From CAWABB01 sp963780165 (lineage in GTDB: Bacteria > Bacteroidota > Ignavibacteria > UBA10030 > UBA6906): a stretch of 64,000 nucleotides of DNA. The stretch is from assembly GCA_963780165.1 (NCBI GenBank), contig CAWABB010000008.1:1-64000 (forward strand), written 5' to 3'. Below the pieces are notes generated by a model. It ran no database searches. It worked only from the letters and a program-made list of their open reading frames with translations, and had not been told where the DNA came from. The position numbers and the translations under genes are program-made. Shown here in pieces: positions 24,896 to 33,533 of the stretch. How positions within the stretch are numbered: position 1 is the stretch's first letter; every line of letters begins with the position of its first letter.

Positions 24896-26764
24896 TCACC
24901 TCGCCTGCCGGACCGGAATCCGGATTGTGAATCGCGTCCCCTCGCCGATCCGGCTGTCGACGGAAATCGATCCGTTGTGGTTGTCGACGATCCCCCAGAT
25001 CACCGAGAGTCCGAGGCCGGTCCCCTTCTGCCCCTTCGTGGTGTAGAAGGGCTCGAATATCCTGGGGAGATCCTCCGCGGCGATCCCCGAACCCGTGTCG
25101 GCCACTGTGATCTCGACGTAGTCGCTCAATCCTCCCGCGTCCACCGCTTCCCACCGCTCGTACTCGCACCCGCGACGGCTGCAGATCTCGAGCCGCCCCT
25201 GTCCAGGCACGTCGAGCATGCACACCCGCGCGGAGCAGACCGGGCACTTTGCTGTGGCGTCGAGCAATGTGGCCTGGCATTCCGGGCAGGAGAGCTGAAG
25301 GTCGGTGCCCGCCGGCGCGCTGAGCCCAAACTGGTGATTGTGCCTGCCGTAGACGGGGTCGAGATACGCGAAGCCTTCGTCGGTCCCCGCGAGCGCCCGC
25401 ACCCGAACGGAAGGGAGGCCGCCGATCCGGACTTCATCGTGAATCAGCGAATGCCGTTTGGGACACTGGGCCTTGCGTATCTGGGTGATGCCCCGGGGAG
25501 AGAGCTGGAGGAGCGAGCTCCCGATCGTGATCGTGCCGCCCCGCGGCCCGATGGCGTCGGCGGCGTTCACGATGAGGTTCAGGAAGACCTGCTGGATCTG
25601 ATTGGCGTCGACGGTGAGCTTCGGGAGATCGTCCGCCGTTTCCCTGACGAGCTTGATGTGGTGGAGCGTGAGTTGGTTGCTTGCAACGTGGATCGCGCGG
25701 TCGATGATCTCGTTCAGCGAGGCTTCCGTCTTCTTGGGAACAGACTGCCGCGCGAAGTCCAGCAAACTCTTGACGATTTCCCTGCACCGGATCGTTTCCC
25801 GAACCACCACTTTCAGGTCTTCCTGGATCTCGGGCCGGTCCTGCGTGCGGCGCATCAGAAAGCTGCTGTATGTCAGGACGCCGGTCAGGGGGTTGTTGAT
25901 TTCGTGGGCGACCCCCGCAGCCAGCCGGCCGAGGGACGCGAGCTTGTCGGACTGGAAGAGCTGGACGCGCGCGTCGGCGAGCTTGCGGGTCATGTTATTG
26001 AACGACCCGGCCAGCACGCCCAGTTCGTCCGCCCGTCGCTCCTTGATGGTGTAGCTCAGGTTCCCGTCTGCCACCGCCTGCGTGGCGCGGACGAGCTCTT
26101 TCACGGGCTTATCCACCCAGCGGCGGACGAAGAGGCCGATGATCAGGCTGATCCCGAGGAACGACGCAAGTGCCGAAAGGATCAGCTCGAGCTGGATTCC
26201 CGCAAGCGTCTTGTCTGCCTCCCGCAACGGGAGGGCAACGTCAAGCACGCCGAGGACGGTCTTGTCTTTTGGGTGCGCGTGACACTCCGCAGTCCAGCAC
26301 GACTGCTCGTTCTGGATGGGCGTGATGATCCCGAGGTAGCGTGAGGAGTCGGGGTGGACCTGGAAGATCCGCGTCCGTTCCTTCATCGGCAGACGCTCCA
26401 GCGGCCGGTCCGCTGAATGGCAGCTGTAGCAGCTCTCCGCGTCCTTGTCCACCATGGTGCCGACGTCGGCCTCGACGGACGAGTAGATGATCTCTCCCGT
26501 CTTGTTCATGATGCGCACCTTGCCGATCCCGGGCTGCTCGCCGATGCCGCGCACGATCTGTCGGATGTGATCGCGCTCGTTCAACAGCATCTCGTACCGC
26601 GTGCTTGCTCTGACCGTTTCGCTCAGCTGGTTCGCGTGTCGCTCTACCTCAGCGAGCATCCCGGCGTTCATCGATTGCAGGCTCAGGTACGCGAACAGGG
26701 CGATGATCGTGACGGCGGTGACGCCGACGAGGAGGATGAGTTTTGTGCCGATACGTTTCAGCAT
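24896..26764 (-). CDS. Heme-c sensor histidine kinase with zinc-ribbon-like insert in the ATPase domain
   Basis: A 622-residue membrane kinase. TM1 is about 8-30, and a periplasmic domain (31-190) holds a c-type heme site CYSCH (112-116) and a second motif CWTAECH (156-162). TM2 is about 192-213, then HAMP (about 215-268), HisKA with His287 (VAHEINNPLTG), and HATPase with an N-box at VFLNLIVNAADAIG and DTGSG (556-560). Between N-box and G1 lies an insert of roughly 120 residues (about 425-545) with Cys434, Cys493/Cys496, Cys507/Cys510, Cys515, Cys528 and Cys533, a rubredoxin/zinc-ribbon-like set. It follows the 13-heme cytochrome by 3 nt, so redox sensing of that chain is likely. Confidence 0.9.
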   Translation of the reverse strand: MLKRIGTKLILLVGVTAVTIIALFAYLSLQSMNAGMLAEVERHANQLSETVRASTRYEMLLNERDHIRQIVRGIGEQPGIGKVRIMNKTGEIIYSSVEADVGTMVDKDAESCYSCHSADRPLERLPMKERTRIFQVHPDSSRYLGIITPIQNEQSCWTAECHAHPKDKTVLGVLDVALPLREADKTLAGIQLELILSALASFLGISLIIGLFVRRWVDKPVKELVRATQAVADGNLSYTIKERRADELGVLAGSFNNMTRKLADARVQLFQSDKLASLGRLAAGVAHEINNPLTGVLTYSSFLMRRTQDRPEIQEDLKVVVRETIRCREIVKSLLDFARQSVPKKTEASLNEIIDRAIHVASNQLTLHHIKLVRETADDLPKLTVDANQIQQVFLNLIVNAADAIGPRGGTITIGSSLLQLSPRGITQIRKAQCPKRHSLIHDEVRIGGLPSVRVRALAGTDEGFAYLDPVYGRHNHQFGLSAPAGTDLQLSCPECQATLLDATAKCPVCSARVCMLDVPGQGRLEICSRRGCEYERWEAVDAGGLSDYVEITVADTGSGIAAEDLPRIFEPFYTTKGQKGTGLGLSVIWGIVDNHNGSISVDSRIGEGTRFTIRIPVRQAR

Positions 26765-26767
26765 CTG

Positions 26768-27955
26768 CTACTTGGTGACGAGTTTCCCGGGCTTGAACTG
26801 AGGGAATGCCTTGTCCGGATGGCATCCGGCGCAGTTCGGGGACTTGCTGAAGTCTTTCCCTTCGTGACAATCGGCGCAATCGAGCGCCTCATGGATCTCG
26901 TCGAGCTTCAGGCCCGTGACCGCGTGCGTGAACGAGCCGGCGTTCCATTTCTTGTGGCACATGGCGCAATCGCGCTTGAGACCCGTAAATGCCTTCCCGT
27001 CGCCGTGGCAGCGTGAGCACTCGAGGGACGCGTGGTACGACTTCAGTGTCCACCCGGACCGGCGGGCATGGTTGAACGGACCAGGGTCGGACTTCGCGTG
27101 GCAGGTTTCGCACGACTGCTCCGCGTGGCACGATGCACATCGTGCGTGGATGGATTCGAAATCCCGTTGCCTTTCCGCCGCAACCTGCTGGCGCATCTTC
27201 TCGGGGCGCTTGTCATGACAGCTGATGCACCCCTCCTGACGGTGGCAGTCCGCGCACTTGATGCCAAAACGGTCAGCGTGGTCCGTGTGGTAGAATGCTA
27301 CGACGGTTCCGTCCTGCTCTTTGGTCGCAAATACCTTCCTGGTCGGTGCCTGGACGGGAGGGTGGTCCTTCCGGCCGCGGGTGTATCCCTGCAGGATTTG
27401 CGCGTCTGTCTTCCCTTCGGTCTTCTCCATGTGGCACGATGCGCACTCGGGGGCGCCCGTCCACTGCCGGTGGCAGTCCAGGCACTGCCGGTGATACGCG
27501 CCTTTCAGGTCGGGCACGTTGACATCCTCCCGCTTCCGGTCCGCCGGATGGCACGACCGGCACGAGAGGATATTGAGCGCCGTGTCATTGTAGTGGTGGC
27601 ATCCATAGCACCCGCCCGACATCTCGGTCATCTGTGCGTGCGTCTTGTGGCTGAACACCACGGGGCCGTACTGGCCGGATTTCGAATCCATCAGGACCAG
27701 GCCGGGACCGTCCGCGGGAGTGTGGACGCCGGTGGACTCTTTCACGCGCGGACACACGATGAGGCAGGGGTCCGACTTGGTGGGCGTCGTGCATGTGTGA
27801 CACATGACGCACCTGTTTCGCAACTCCGTCGGCAGCGCGTGCGGCGCTTCCTTCGTGGACTGCGCGCGTCCAACATGGGTCGCGAAGGATGCGACCATCA
27901 GACATGCTGCCGCGGCACATGCCGCCGCGGTGGAAATCCGTGCGAGGGTCTTCAC
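26768..27955 (-). CDS. 13-heme cytochrome c
   Basis: A 395-residue exported cytochrome with a signal peptide (about 1-31) and thirteen CxxCH sites: CVMCH, CYGCH, CRSCH, CLDCH, CASCH, CADCH, CISCH, CASCH, CETCH, CSRCH, CAMCH, CADCH, CAGCH. After the first heme site the sequence continues CHTCTTPTKSDPCLIVCPR, adding Cys55, Cys64 and Cys68 that are not heme motifs. GTG 27955 is the start: it overlaps the stop of the HybB-like gene (GTGA) and yields the signal peptide; the longer open frame upstream runs through the HybB-like gene in another frame and is not real. It should be a periplasmic electron carrier fed by the HybA/HybB-like pair. Confidence 0.93.
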   Translation of the reverse strand: MKTLARISTAAACAAAACLMVASFATHVGRAQSTKEAPHALPTELRNRCVMCHTCTTPTKSDPCLIVCPRVKESTGVHTPADGPGLVLMDSKSGQYGPVVFSHKTHAQMTEMSGGCYGCHHYNDTALNILSCRSCHPADRKREDVNVPDLKGAYHRQCLDCHRQWTGAPECASCHMEKTEGKTDAQILQGYTRGRKDHPPVQAPTRKVFATKEQDGTVVAFYHTDHADRFGIKCADCHRQEGCISCHDKRPEKMRQQVAAERQRDFESIHARCASCHAEQSCETCHAKSDPGPFNHARRSGWTLKSYHASLECSRCHGDGKAFTGLKRDCAMCHKKWNAGSFTHAVTGLKLDEIHEALDCADCHEGKDFSKSPNCAGCHPDKAFPQFKPGKLVTK

Positions 27956-29196
27956 GATCCGGCCCTCCTGAGTGTGTACTTCACGCGCGGCGCGGGAGCA
28001 CCCTCTTCGGAGCTGATCACGGGGAAGTTGATCACCATGAACCGGTAGGCCAGCATCAGGAGGGCGACGAAGCCGACCGTCACCGAGATCTCTCCGAAGC
28101 TGGGGAAGTACGGGTGTGTGGAGTACGGCGGATTGTACGCCGTAATAAAGGTGTTGATGCGGGAGAGCAGGACGCCCAGGACGACCAGCAGTGCGGCCGT
28201 GAATAGCAGGGGGGGCGACTTGCGGACCGTCGGTGACAGCAGCATCCGCAGGGGGATAACCACGCCCCCCACGACCTCCAGAGCGAACATGATGCTGACG
28301 GTGTTCAGTTCGGTAAGGTACACGAATGATTCCCTGATGACCATGTCGCCGATCTTGAACCCGAGATAGATCCCGAGGAGCGGCGGAATCAAGCGGGCGA
28401 GATCGGACAGCACCGGCATCTCCGGCGGCATCTTGAACGAGCGGGACGCCAGCATCGACTCGACGATCACCATAGGGAATCCGACGGAGATCGCGGAAAG
28501 AAGGAAGAGGAGCGGTGACACCGGGCTGTACCAGAGCGGGTGCATCTTGGAGGCCGAGATGACCATCAGCGTTCCGAGAGAAGACTGGTGCAGTGTCGAC
28601 AGGACGACGCCCGCGATGATGAAGATGAACATGAACCGCTCGAGGGATCGGTCGAGGAGACGGAGCACCGCTTCGACGCCGCGGTTGAACTTTTCGAGGA
28701 AGCCGGGAAGGTTGACGTGCCCGATGAACCGCTCGCACACGATCGGCAGGAACTCGATGTAGAGCACGCTCATATAGATCATGACGCACATGCCGACCTC
28801 GAAGAGCGCCGAGGAGCCGTTCCACATGATCAACGGATGCCAGATGTAATACCAGCGTCCTATATCGGAGAAGACGCCGACGGCGACGAACGTATATCCG
28901 AGCATGGCGGTGAGGAGCGCCGGCCTGATGATGACGTGGAACTCTTCGCGGCGCATGACGTGCCCGAGCGCGGCGGTGGTAAACCCGCCGGCCGCGAGGG
29001 CCACTCCCGCGGCCACGTCGACCGCGATCCAGAGGCCCCACGGGTACTGGTTGTTCAGATTCGTGACGGCTGCAAACCCGAACAGGAACCGGCCTGCGAG
29101 GAACACCAGCCCGTTCAGGGCCACCAGGCAAAGAACAATGACCCCCGGGGTGAAGAAGGGTCGCTTCAATGGACTCGGGGAACCGTGATCCTGCAT
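27952..29196 (-). CDS. HybB/NrfD-family quinone-interacting membrane protein
   Basis: A 414-residue integral membrane protein with about ten hydrophobic segments, of the HybB branch of the NrfD/PsrC family. Typical segments are NNQYPWGLWIAVDVAAG near the N-terminus and later SFVYLTELNTVSIMFALE. These heme-free subunits oxidise or reduce menaquinol and pass electrons to a ferredoxin subunit. It starts 3 nt after the HybA-like ferredoxin stop and overlaps the cytochrome start. No NiFe hydrogenase genes are near, so the 13-heme cytochrome seems to take the place of the hydrogenase. Confidence 0.92.
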   Translation of the reverse strand: MQDHGSPSPLKRPFFTPGVIVLCLVALNGLVFLAGRFLFGFAAVTNLNNQYPWGLWIAVDVAAGVALAAGGFTTAALGHVMRREEFHVIIRPALLTAMLGYTFVAVGVFSDIGRWYYIWHPLIMWNGSSALFEVGMCVMIYMSVLYIEFLPIVCERFIGHVNLPGFLEKFNRGVEAVLRLLDRSLERFMFIFIIAGVVLSTLHQSSLGTLMVISASKMHPLWYSPVSPLLFLLSAISVGFPMVIVESMLASRSFKMPPEMPVLSDLARLIPPLLGIYLGFKIGDMVIRESFVYLTELNTVSIMFALEVVGGVVIPLRMLLSPTVRKSPPLLFTAALLVVLGVLLSRINTFITAYNPPYSTHPYFPSFGEISVTVGFVALLMLAYRFMVINFPVISSEEGAPAPRVKYTLRRAGS

Positions 29197-29199
29197 GGC

Positions 29200-30099
29200 T
29201 TATTCACTTTCGGGTGATTTGTCTTTCGAGAGCCACATGATGGAACCGAGGAGCGCATAGAGAGCGACGGGGGGGACGAAGTAGGAGAAGATGCCGTGCT
29301 GGATCGCCTCGGAAGTCCCTGGTGCCGGTGCGGTGCCCACCGTGGGCAGCCCCAGCTCGGTGAACTCCCGTCCCGCAAGGTACATCCACGACGTGCCGCC
29401 CACCTCCAGCTCGCCGTACACGTGGTCGACGTACCGTTCCGGCGACCGGCGGATGCGCTGCTTGGCGACGTACACGAGCTCCTCTCGCGGCCCGAACGTC
29501 AACGCCTCGACGGGGCAGATCTCCACGCAGGCCGGCAGCTCACCTTTGGCCTGACGGTTCACGCAGAAGTCGCACTTCCGGATCTCCGGGTTGATGGCCT
29601 TGTGGTACTCGAAGGCCGGGACCTGGAACGGGCACGCGACCATGCAATACCTGCAGCCGATGCACATGTCCCCGTCCCACACCACTGCCCCGCTCTCGTG
29701 CTTCGAGAACGCGCCGACGATGCACGCCGAGAGGCAGGCGGGACGATCGCAGTGCATGCACTGCACTTTCACATCGTACGGCAACGCGACGTTCTCAGGG
29801 TTCGCGAATTCGTTGACGACGGTGAGCGCCGTATCGTCGGGCCTCCTCATCGTCGCGAAGACGCTGCGGTCCTTGTACGCCTCGAGAGGCTCCGCGGGAA
29901 GATCGTGCGCAGTCTGGCACGCCCACTCGCAGTTCCGGCAGCCCACGCAGACGGTCGTGTCGACCAGAACCCCGTTGCGCTTCGGGGACAGCGTGTTCTC
30001 CGGGCCGGCGCGGGCGACGGCGGGGGTGGTGAGGGCGGTTCCGGTACCTGCTGCAACGAGGGTCTTCAGAAAGACCCTACGGTCACGGGGGGTTGTCAT
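29200..30099 (-). CDS. HybA-like Tat-exported ferredoxin (four 4Fe-4S clusters)
   Basis: A 299-residue protein with a twin-arginine signal (DRRVFLKTLVAAG, residues 6-18) and sixteen Cys arranged as four cluster motifs: CVGCRNCEWAC (51-61), CMHCDRPACLSAC, CIGCRYCMVACP, and a split CDFC...ACVEICP set. One C-terminal membrane anchor follows (FVPPVALYALLGSIMWL), as in HybA. It should sit on the periplasmic side and link the HybB-like subunit to the 13-heme cytochrome. First gene of the minus-strand string; about 350 nt of divergent control region precede it. Confidence 0.93.
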   Translation of the reverse strand: MTTPRDRRVFLKTLVAAGTGTALTTPAVARAGPENTLSPKRNGVLVDTTVCVGCRNCEWACQTAHDLPAEPLEAYKDRSVFATMRRPDDTALTVVNEFANPENVALPYDVKVQCMHCDRPACLSACIVGAFSKHESGAVVWDGDMCIGCRYCMVACPFQVPAFEYHKAINPEIRKCDFCVNRQAKGELPACVEICPVEALTFGPREELVYVAKQRIRRSPERYVDHVYGELEVGGTSWMYLAGREFTELGLPTVGTAPAPGTSEAIQHGIFSYFVPPVALYALLGSIMWLSKDKSPESE

Positions 30100-30165
30100 A
30101 GGTGTGCTCGTCTGAGGGTGCGAATGATTCGAACGTAATTATGGTCAACAAGTGAGCCATTCTCC

Positions 30166-30182
30166 CTGCCGGATTTTAGCCA
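30166..30182 (-). promoter_or_regulatory. Weak sigma-54-like promoter pattern
   Basis: The minus strand reads TTGGCTAAAATCCGGCA, with GG and GC separated by exactly 10 nt as in -24/-12 promoters, about 69 nt before the start of the HybA-like gene. The TGGC half fits but the -12 half (CGGC instead of TTGC) is poor. It is listed because an NtrC-type activator with an intact GAFTGA motif is encoded nearby. Confidence 0.2.
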
Positions 30183-30259
30183 ACTATTCGCAACTGACGC
30201 CGATTTTTGCCGGAGGTTGAAGCGGCTTTTCCAAAGAATTGGAAATAGAGTGTTGGCAT

Positions 30260-30273
30260 TCTCACCGGTGAGA
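30260..30273. promoter_or_regulatory. Perfect 14-bp palindrome, candidate operator
   Basis: TCTCACCGGTGAGA is fully symmetric and lies 161 nt before the HybA-like start and 174 nt before the second heme-c kinase start. The symmetry suggests a dimeric regulator; which one is unknown. Confidence 0.4.
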
Positions 30274-30446
30274 TTGTTCAGTTTTGCAACACTTGCTTCC
30301 TACCTCTGCGAAAGCAGGGGGTGCCTCTGTGATTCTGATGCCTTCCGCCCCGGATTTCGACACCGTTTGGCCCGCGAGACGTGAGTGGTGGTGGCATGAT
30401 TTGTGACGAATGGGGGCGAACCCGTGGGGTCTCGTTTCGGAGCAGG

Positions 30447-32096
30447 ATGAAACGGATCGCGCATACCCTCGCATTTAGACTCTTCCTTCTGATCGCCTCC
30501 CTCCAGACGGTCATCCTCGTCTCGTTGGCGGTTGCGATGATCCACGTCCAGCGGGGAAGTTTGATGGAGAGCGTCATGCAGAGTGCCGAACGGGTGAGCG
30601 AAGTCATCATCCGCTCGACCCGGTACAGCATGCTCCTGAACCGCAAGGAAGACGTCCACCACATCGTGTCGGCCGTGGGGAGTGAACCGGGCTTTGAAGG
30701 CGTACGGGTCTACAACAAACAGGGCCGGGTGGTGTTCGGCACCGGTGCGGAAGATCAGCAGTCGATCGTGGACATGCAGGCTGAGGCGTGTGTGACATGT
30801 CATTCCAGCGCGGCCCCGCTGGATCCACCTCCGCCGCAGCAGGACCTCGCGAGGATCTTCAGCAAGCCGTCGGGCGAGCGCGTCCTCGGGTTGATCACTC
30901 CGATCCGCAACGAACCGCAGTGCGCCGGCGCCGGGTGCCATGCGCAGCCATCCGAGAAGTCCATCCTCGGCGTCCTTGACGTGAAAATGTCGCTCGCCCA
31001 GGTCGATCATGCGGTCCATGAAAACGTCGTGCGGATGGCATCGTTCGCGTTTGCCGCCATGGTCCTGATCGGTGCCGTCGCCGGCGGGTTCCTCTGGTTC
31101 TTCATCAGGCGACCCGTCAGAACGCTGACGGACGGAATGCAGGTCGTCGCGGCGGGGAATCTCCAACACCGCGTCCAGGTCTCAGGAAACGACGAACTGG
31201 GGCGGCTCGCCCAGGCGTTCAACGGGATGGCGGGCGAGCTTGACAGGGCGCGACGCGAAATCACCGACTGGTCGCACACGCTCGAGCACCGGGTCCAGGA
31301 GAAGACCGCCGATCTCGAGCGCGCTCATCGCCGGATGCTGACCGCGCAAAAGATGGCGTCCATCGGCACGCTGGCATCGAGCGTCGCACACGAGTTGAAC
31401 AATCCGATGGCGGGGATTCTCACCTACTCAAAGCTGCTGCTCAAGCGGGTCGACCGTCTGGGCCTCGATCCGGCGGAGGCGGACAGCTGGCGACAGGAGC
31501 TTCAACTTATCGCCGACGAATCCCAGCGATGCGGAACAATCGTGCAGAACCTCCTGACGTTCTCACGGCAGCGCGGAGTCTCGATCCGGGTAGCCCGCAT
31601 GAGCGAGATCCTGCGCAGGTGCGAGATGCTCATGAGCCATCATGCGATCGCGAACAACGTCGCGATCGAAACGTCGTGCGATGAGGACGATGTCCTGGAA
31701 TGCGACCCGGGGCAGGTTCAACAAGTGCTGGTCACGCTGATGAGCAATTCCATCGAAGCGATGGCGGGCATGGGTGGAGCGGCGGGGTCGGGGCGGCTGA
31801 CGGTGGCTGTCCGGCGCCCCGGCCCGGACGCGCTTCGGGTGACCGTGGTTGATACGGGGCCCGGGATGGACGACGACGTGAAGTCGCGCATTTTCGAGCC
31901 TTTTTTCACCACGAAACTGGATGGGAAGGGAGTCGGGCTGGGCCTCTCGATTGCCTACGGGATCATCGAACACCATCACGGGTCGATCGAGGTCGAAACG
32001 TCGCCGGGGGCAGGGGCGTGCTTCATCATCACGCTGCCTGTAAGGCACAACGGCAACGGGCGTGCGGCGTCGGCAGATACGGGAACCGGTGCATGA
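30447..32096 (+). CDS. Heme-c sensor histidine kinase (second copy)
   Basis: A 549-residue membrane kinase with TM1 about 11-33, a periplasmic domain 34-195 holding CVTCH (115-119) and CAGAGCH (159-165), TM2 about 199-220, HAMP, a coiled linker, HisKA with His315 (VAHELNNPMAGIL) and HATPase with DTGPG. The periplasmic domain is clearly related to that of the kinase at 24896-26764: both have STRY.MLLN, LGxITPI.NE and a 40-residue offset between the two Cys motifs. This copy lacks the zinc-ribbon insert. ATG 30447 follows GGAG; upstream GTG 30381 and ATG 30396 would add a poor extension. It overlaps the NtrC-type regulator by 4 nt. Confidence 0.9.
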   Translation: MKRIAHTLAFRLFLLIASLQTVILVSLAVAMIHVQRGSLMESVMQSAERVSEVIIRSTRYSMLLNRKEDVHHIVSAVGSEPGFEGVRVYNKQGRVVFGTGAEDQQSIVDMQAEACVTCHSSAAPLDPPPPQQDLARIFSKPSGERVLGLITPIRNEPQCAGAGCHAQPSEKSILGVLDVKMSLAQVDHAVHENVVRMASFAFAAMVLIGAVAGGFLWFFIRRPVRTLTDGMQVVAAGNLQHRVQVSGNDELGRLAQAFNGMAGELDRARREITDWSHTLEHRVQEKTADLERAHRRMLTAQKMASIGTLASSVAHELNNPMAGILTYSKLLLKRVDRLGLDPAEADSWRQELQLIADESQRCGTIVQNLLTFSRQRGVSIRVARMSEILRRCEMLMSHHAIANNVAIETSCDEDDVLECDPGQVQQVLVTLMSNSIEAMAGMGGAAGSGRLTVAVRRPGPDALRVTVVDTGPGMDDDVKSRIFEPFFTTKLDGKGVGLGLSIAYGIIEHHHGSIEVETSPGAGACFIITLPVRHNGNGRAASADTGTGA

Positions 32097-33433
32097 ACAA
32101 GAACCAGACGGGAATACTGATTGTTGACGACGAGCTCATCGTCCGCGATCCGCTGACAAAGTGGTTCAAGGAAGAGGGATATCGTGCCGATTCGGCCGAG
32201 AACGCTGCCGCTGCGCTCAAGAAGCTGCAGGAGGCATCGTGGGACCTGTTGCTGGTAGATATCCGAATGCCCGGCATGGACGGTCTCGAGCTGCTCAGGC
32301 GCGTGAGGGAAGCGAACAGGGATGTCACGGTCATCATCATGACCGCGTTCGCATCCGTTGACACAGCCGTGATGGCTCTGAAGGACGGGGCGTATGACTA
32401 CATCACCAAGCCGATCGATCCGGAATACCTGAACCACCTGGTGAACAAGGCGCTCAACGAGCAGGAGCTGCAGCGCGAGAACCGTCGGCTCAAGGAGACC
32501 GTGAACAACCTCCACGGCCCCGTCGACATCGTCGGCGAGTCGCCCGAGATGCACCGGGTGATCGAGCTCATTCGCACGGTGGCCCAGACCGACACCACCG
32601 TCATGATCCGTGGCGAGAGCGGGACCGGGAAAGAGCTCGTGGCCCGCGCGATCCATGCCGAAAGCTCCAGACGGTATTCGCAGATCGTGACCGTGAATTG
32701 CGGCGCGATGACGGAGACGCTGCTCGAGAGCGAGTTGTTCGGCCACGAGCGCGGGGCGTTTACCGGCGCGCAGTACAGGCGCAAGGGAAAGATCGAACTG
32801 GCGGACGGCGGGACCCTTTTCCTCGATGAAGTCGGCAACATCGACATGAAAACGCAGATGGACCTCCTCCGCGTCATCGAGACGCACGAGTTCACGCGCG
32901 TGGGTGGGACCGAGCCGCTCCATTCCGACTTCCGCGTCATCTGTGCGACCAACAGGGACCTGGAGGAGGCGGTCAGGGAGGGAGCCTTCCGCGAGGATCT
33001 GTACTATCGCCTGAATGTGTTCGCTCTCGAGATCCCGCCGCTCCGGGGTCGGCGCGGAGATGTCGCGAGGCTCGCTCACCACTTCCTCCAGAAGTTCGCC
33101 CGGCACATGAACAAGCCGGTGACGAGCTTCAGCATCGACGCCATGAATACCCTCAGGACGTACGATTGGCCCGGAAACGTGCGGGAGCTTGAGAACGCCA
33201 TCGAGCGCGCGATGGTCGTGGTGCGGCGCACGGTCATCGAGCGCGACGATCTGCCGTTGCAGACTCTGACCGCCTCACGCATCGCCGGAAAGCGGTTGGA
33301 GGAAGTCGAGTCACGCCATATCGAGCAGGTCCTCAAGGAATCCGCCTGGAACATCAGCCGCGCGGCGGCGATTCTGGATATTGACAGAGTCACTCTCTAT
33401 CATAAGATCGAGCGGTACGGCCTCAAACGCTGA
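32093..33433 (+). CDS. NtrC-family sigma-54-dependent response regulator
   Basis: A 446-residue activator. The receiver (1-120) has acceptor Asp56 (LLLVDIRMPGMDG) and ITKPID. The AAA+ domain (about 145-380) has Walker A GESGTGKE, the sigma-54 contact loop GAFTGA (in ERGAFTGAQ) and Walker B GGTLFLDEVG. A Fis-type helix-turn-helix ends the protein (WNISRAAAILDIDRVTLYHK). The start overlaps the heme-c kinase stop (ATGA), making them a cognate pair. With GAFTGA intact it should activate sigma-54 promoters. The divergent electron-transfer operon is an obvious candidate target, but the promoter match there is weak. Confidence 0.94.
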   Translation: MNKNQTGILIVDDELIVRDPLTKWFKEEGYRADSAENAAAALKKLQEASWDLLLVDIRMPGMDGLELLRRVREANRDVTVIIMTAFASVDTAVMALKDGAYDYITKPIDPEYLNHLVNKALNEQELQRENRRLKETVNNLHGPVDIVGESPEMHRVIELIRTVAQTDTTVMIRGESGTGKELVARAIHAESSRRYSQIVTVNCGAMTETLLESELFGHERGAFTGAQYRRKGKIELADGGTLFLDEVGNIDMKTQMDLLRVIETHEFTRVGGTEPLHSDFRVICATNRDLEEAVREGAFREDLYYRLNVFALEIPPLRGRRGDVARLAHHFLQKFARHMNKPVTSFSIDAMNTLRTYDWPGNVRELENAIERAMVVVRRTVIERDDLPLQTLTASRIAGKRLEEVESRHIEQVLKESAWNISRAAAILDIDRVTLYHKIERYGLKR

Positions 33434-33533
33434 GTTCTCACCGGCCTTTGATTTCTCGCCGGCGTTTTGTACACTTCCCCCGTTCCGCTCCTCGCTCAGG
33501 TTCGTTCCGAAGTCGTCCACTCGGGAGTCCTGG

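Larger units (their letters stand above)
30100..30446. other. Divergent control region between the electron-transfer operon and the second heme-c kinase
   Basis: These 347 nt are more AT-rich than the flanks and hold no credible gene. They contain a perfect 14-bp palindrome (30260-30273) and a weak sigma-54-like pattern on the minus strand (30168-30181). Both transcription units must start here. I could not place a convincing sigma-70 promoter for either. Confidence 0.6.

Noticed and set aside
24818..26344. A 508-codon plus-strand open frame opposite the heme-c kinase
   Set aside because: Antisense of conserved HisKA/HATPase coding sequence; no recognisable domain or ribosome-binding site.
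26768..29131. A 787-codon open frame suggesting a fusion of a basic N-terminal region with the cytochrome
   Set aside because: The first 392 codons lie in another frame of the HybB-like gene and read as Arg/Pro-rich noise. The GTG at 27955 gives a signal peptide and a GTGA overlap.
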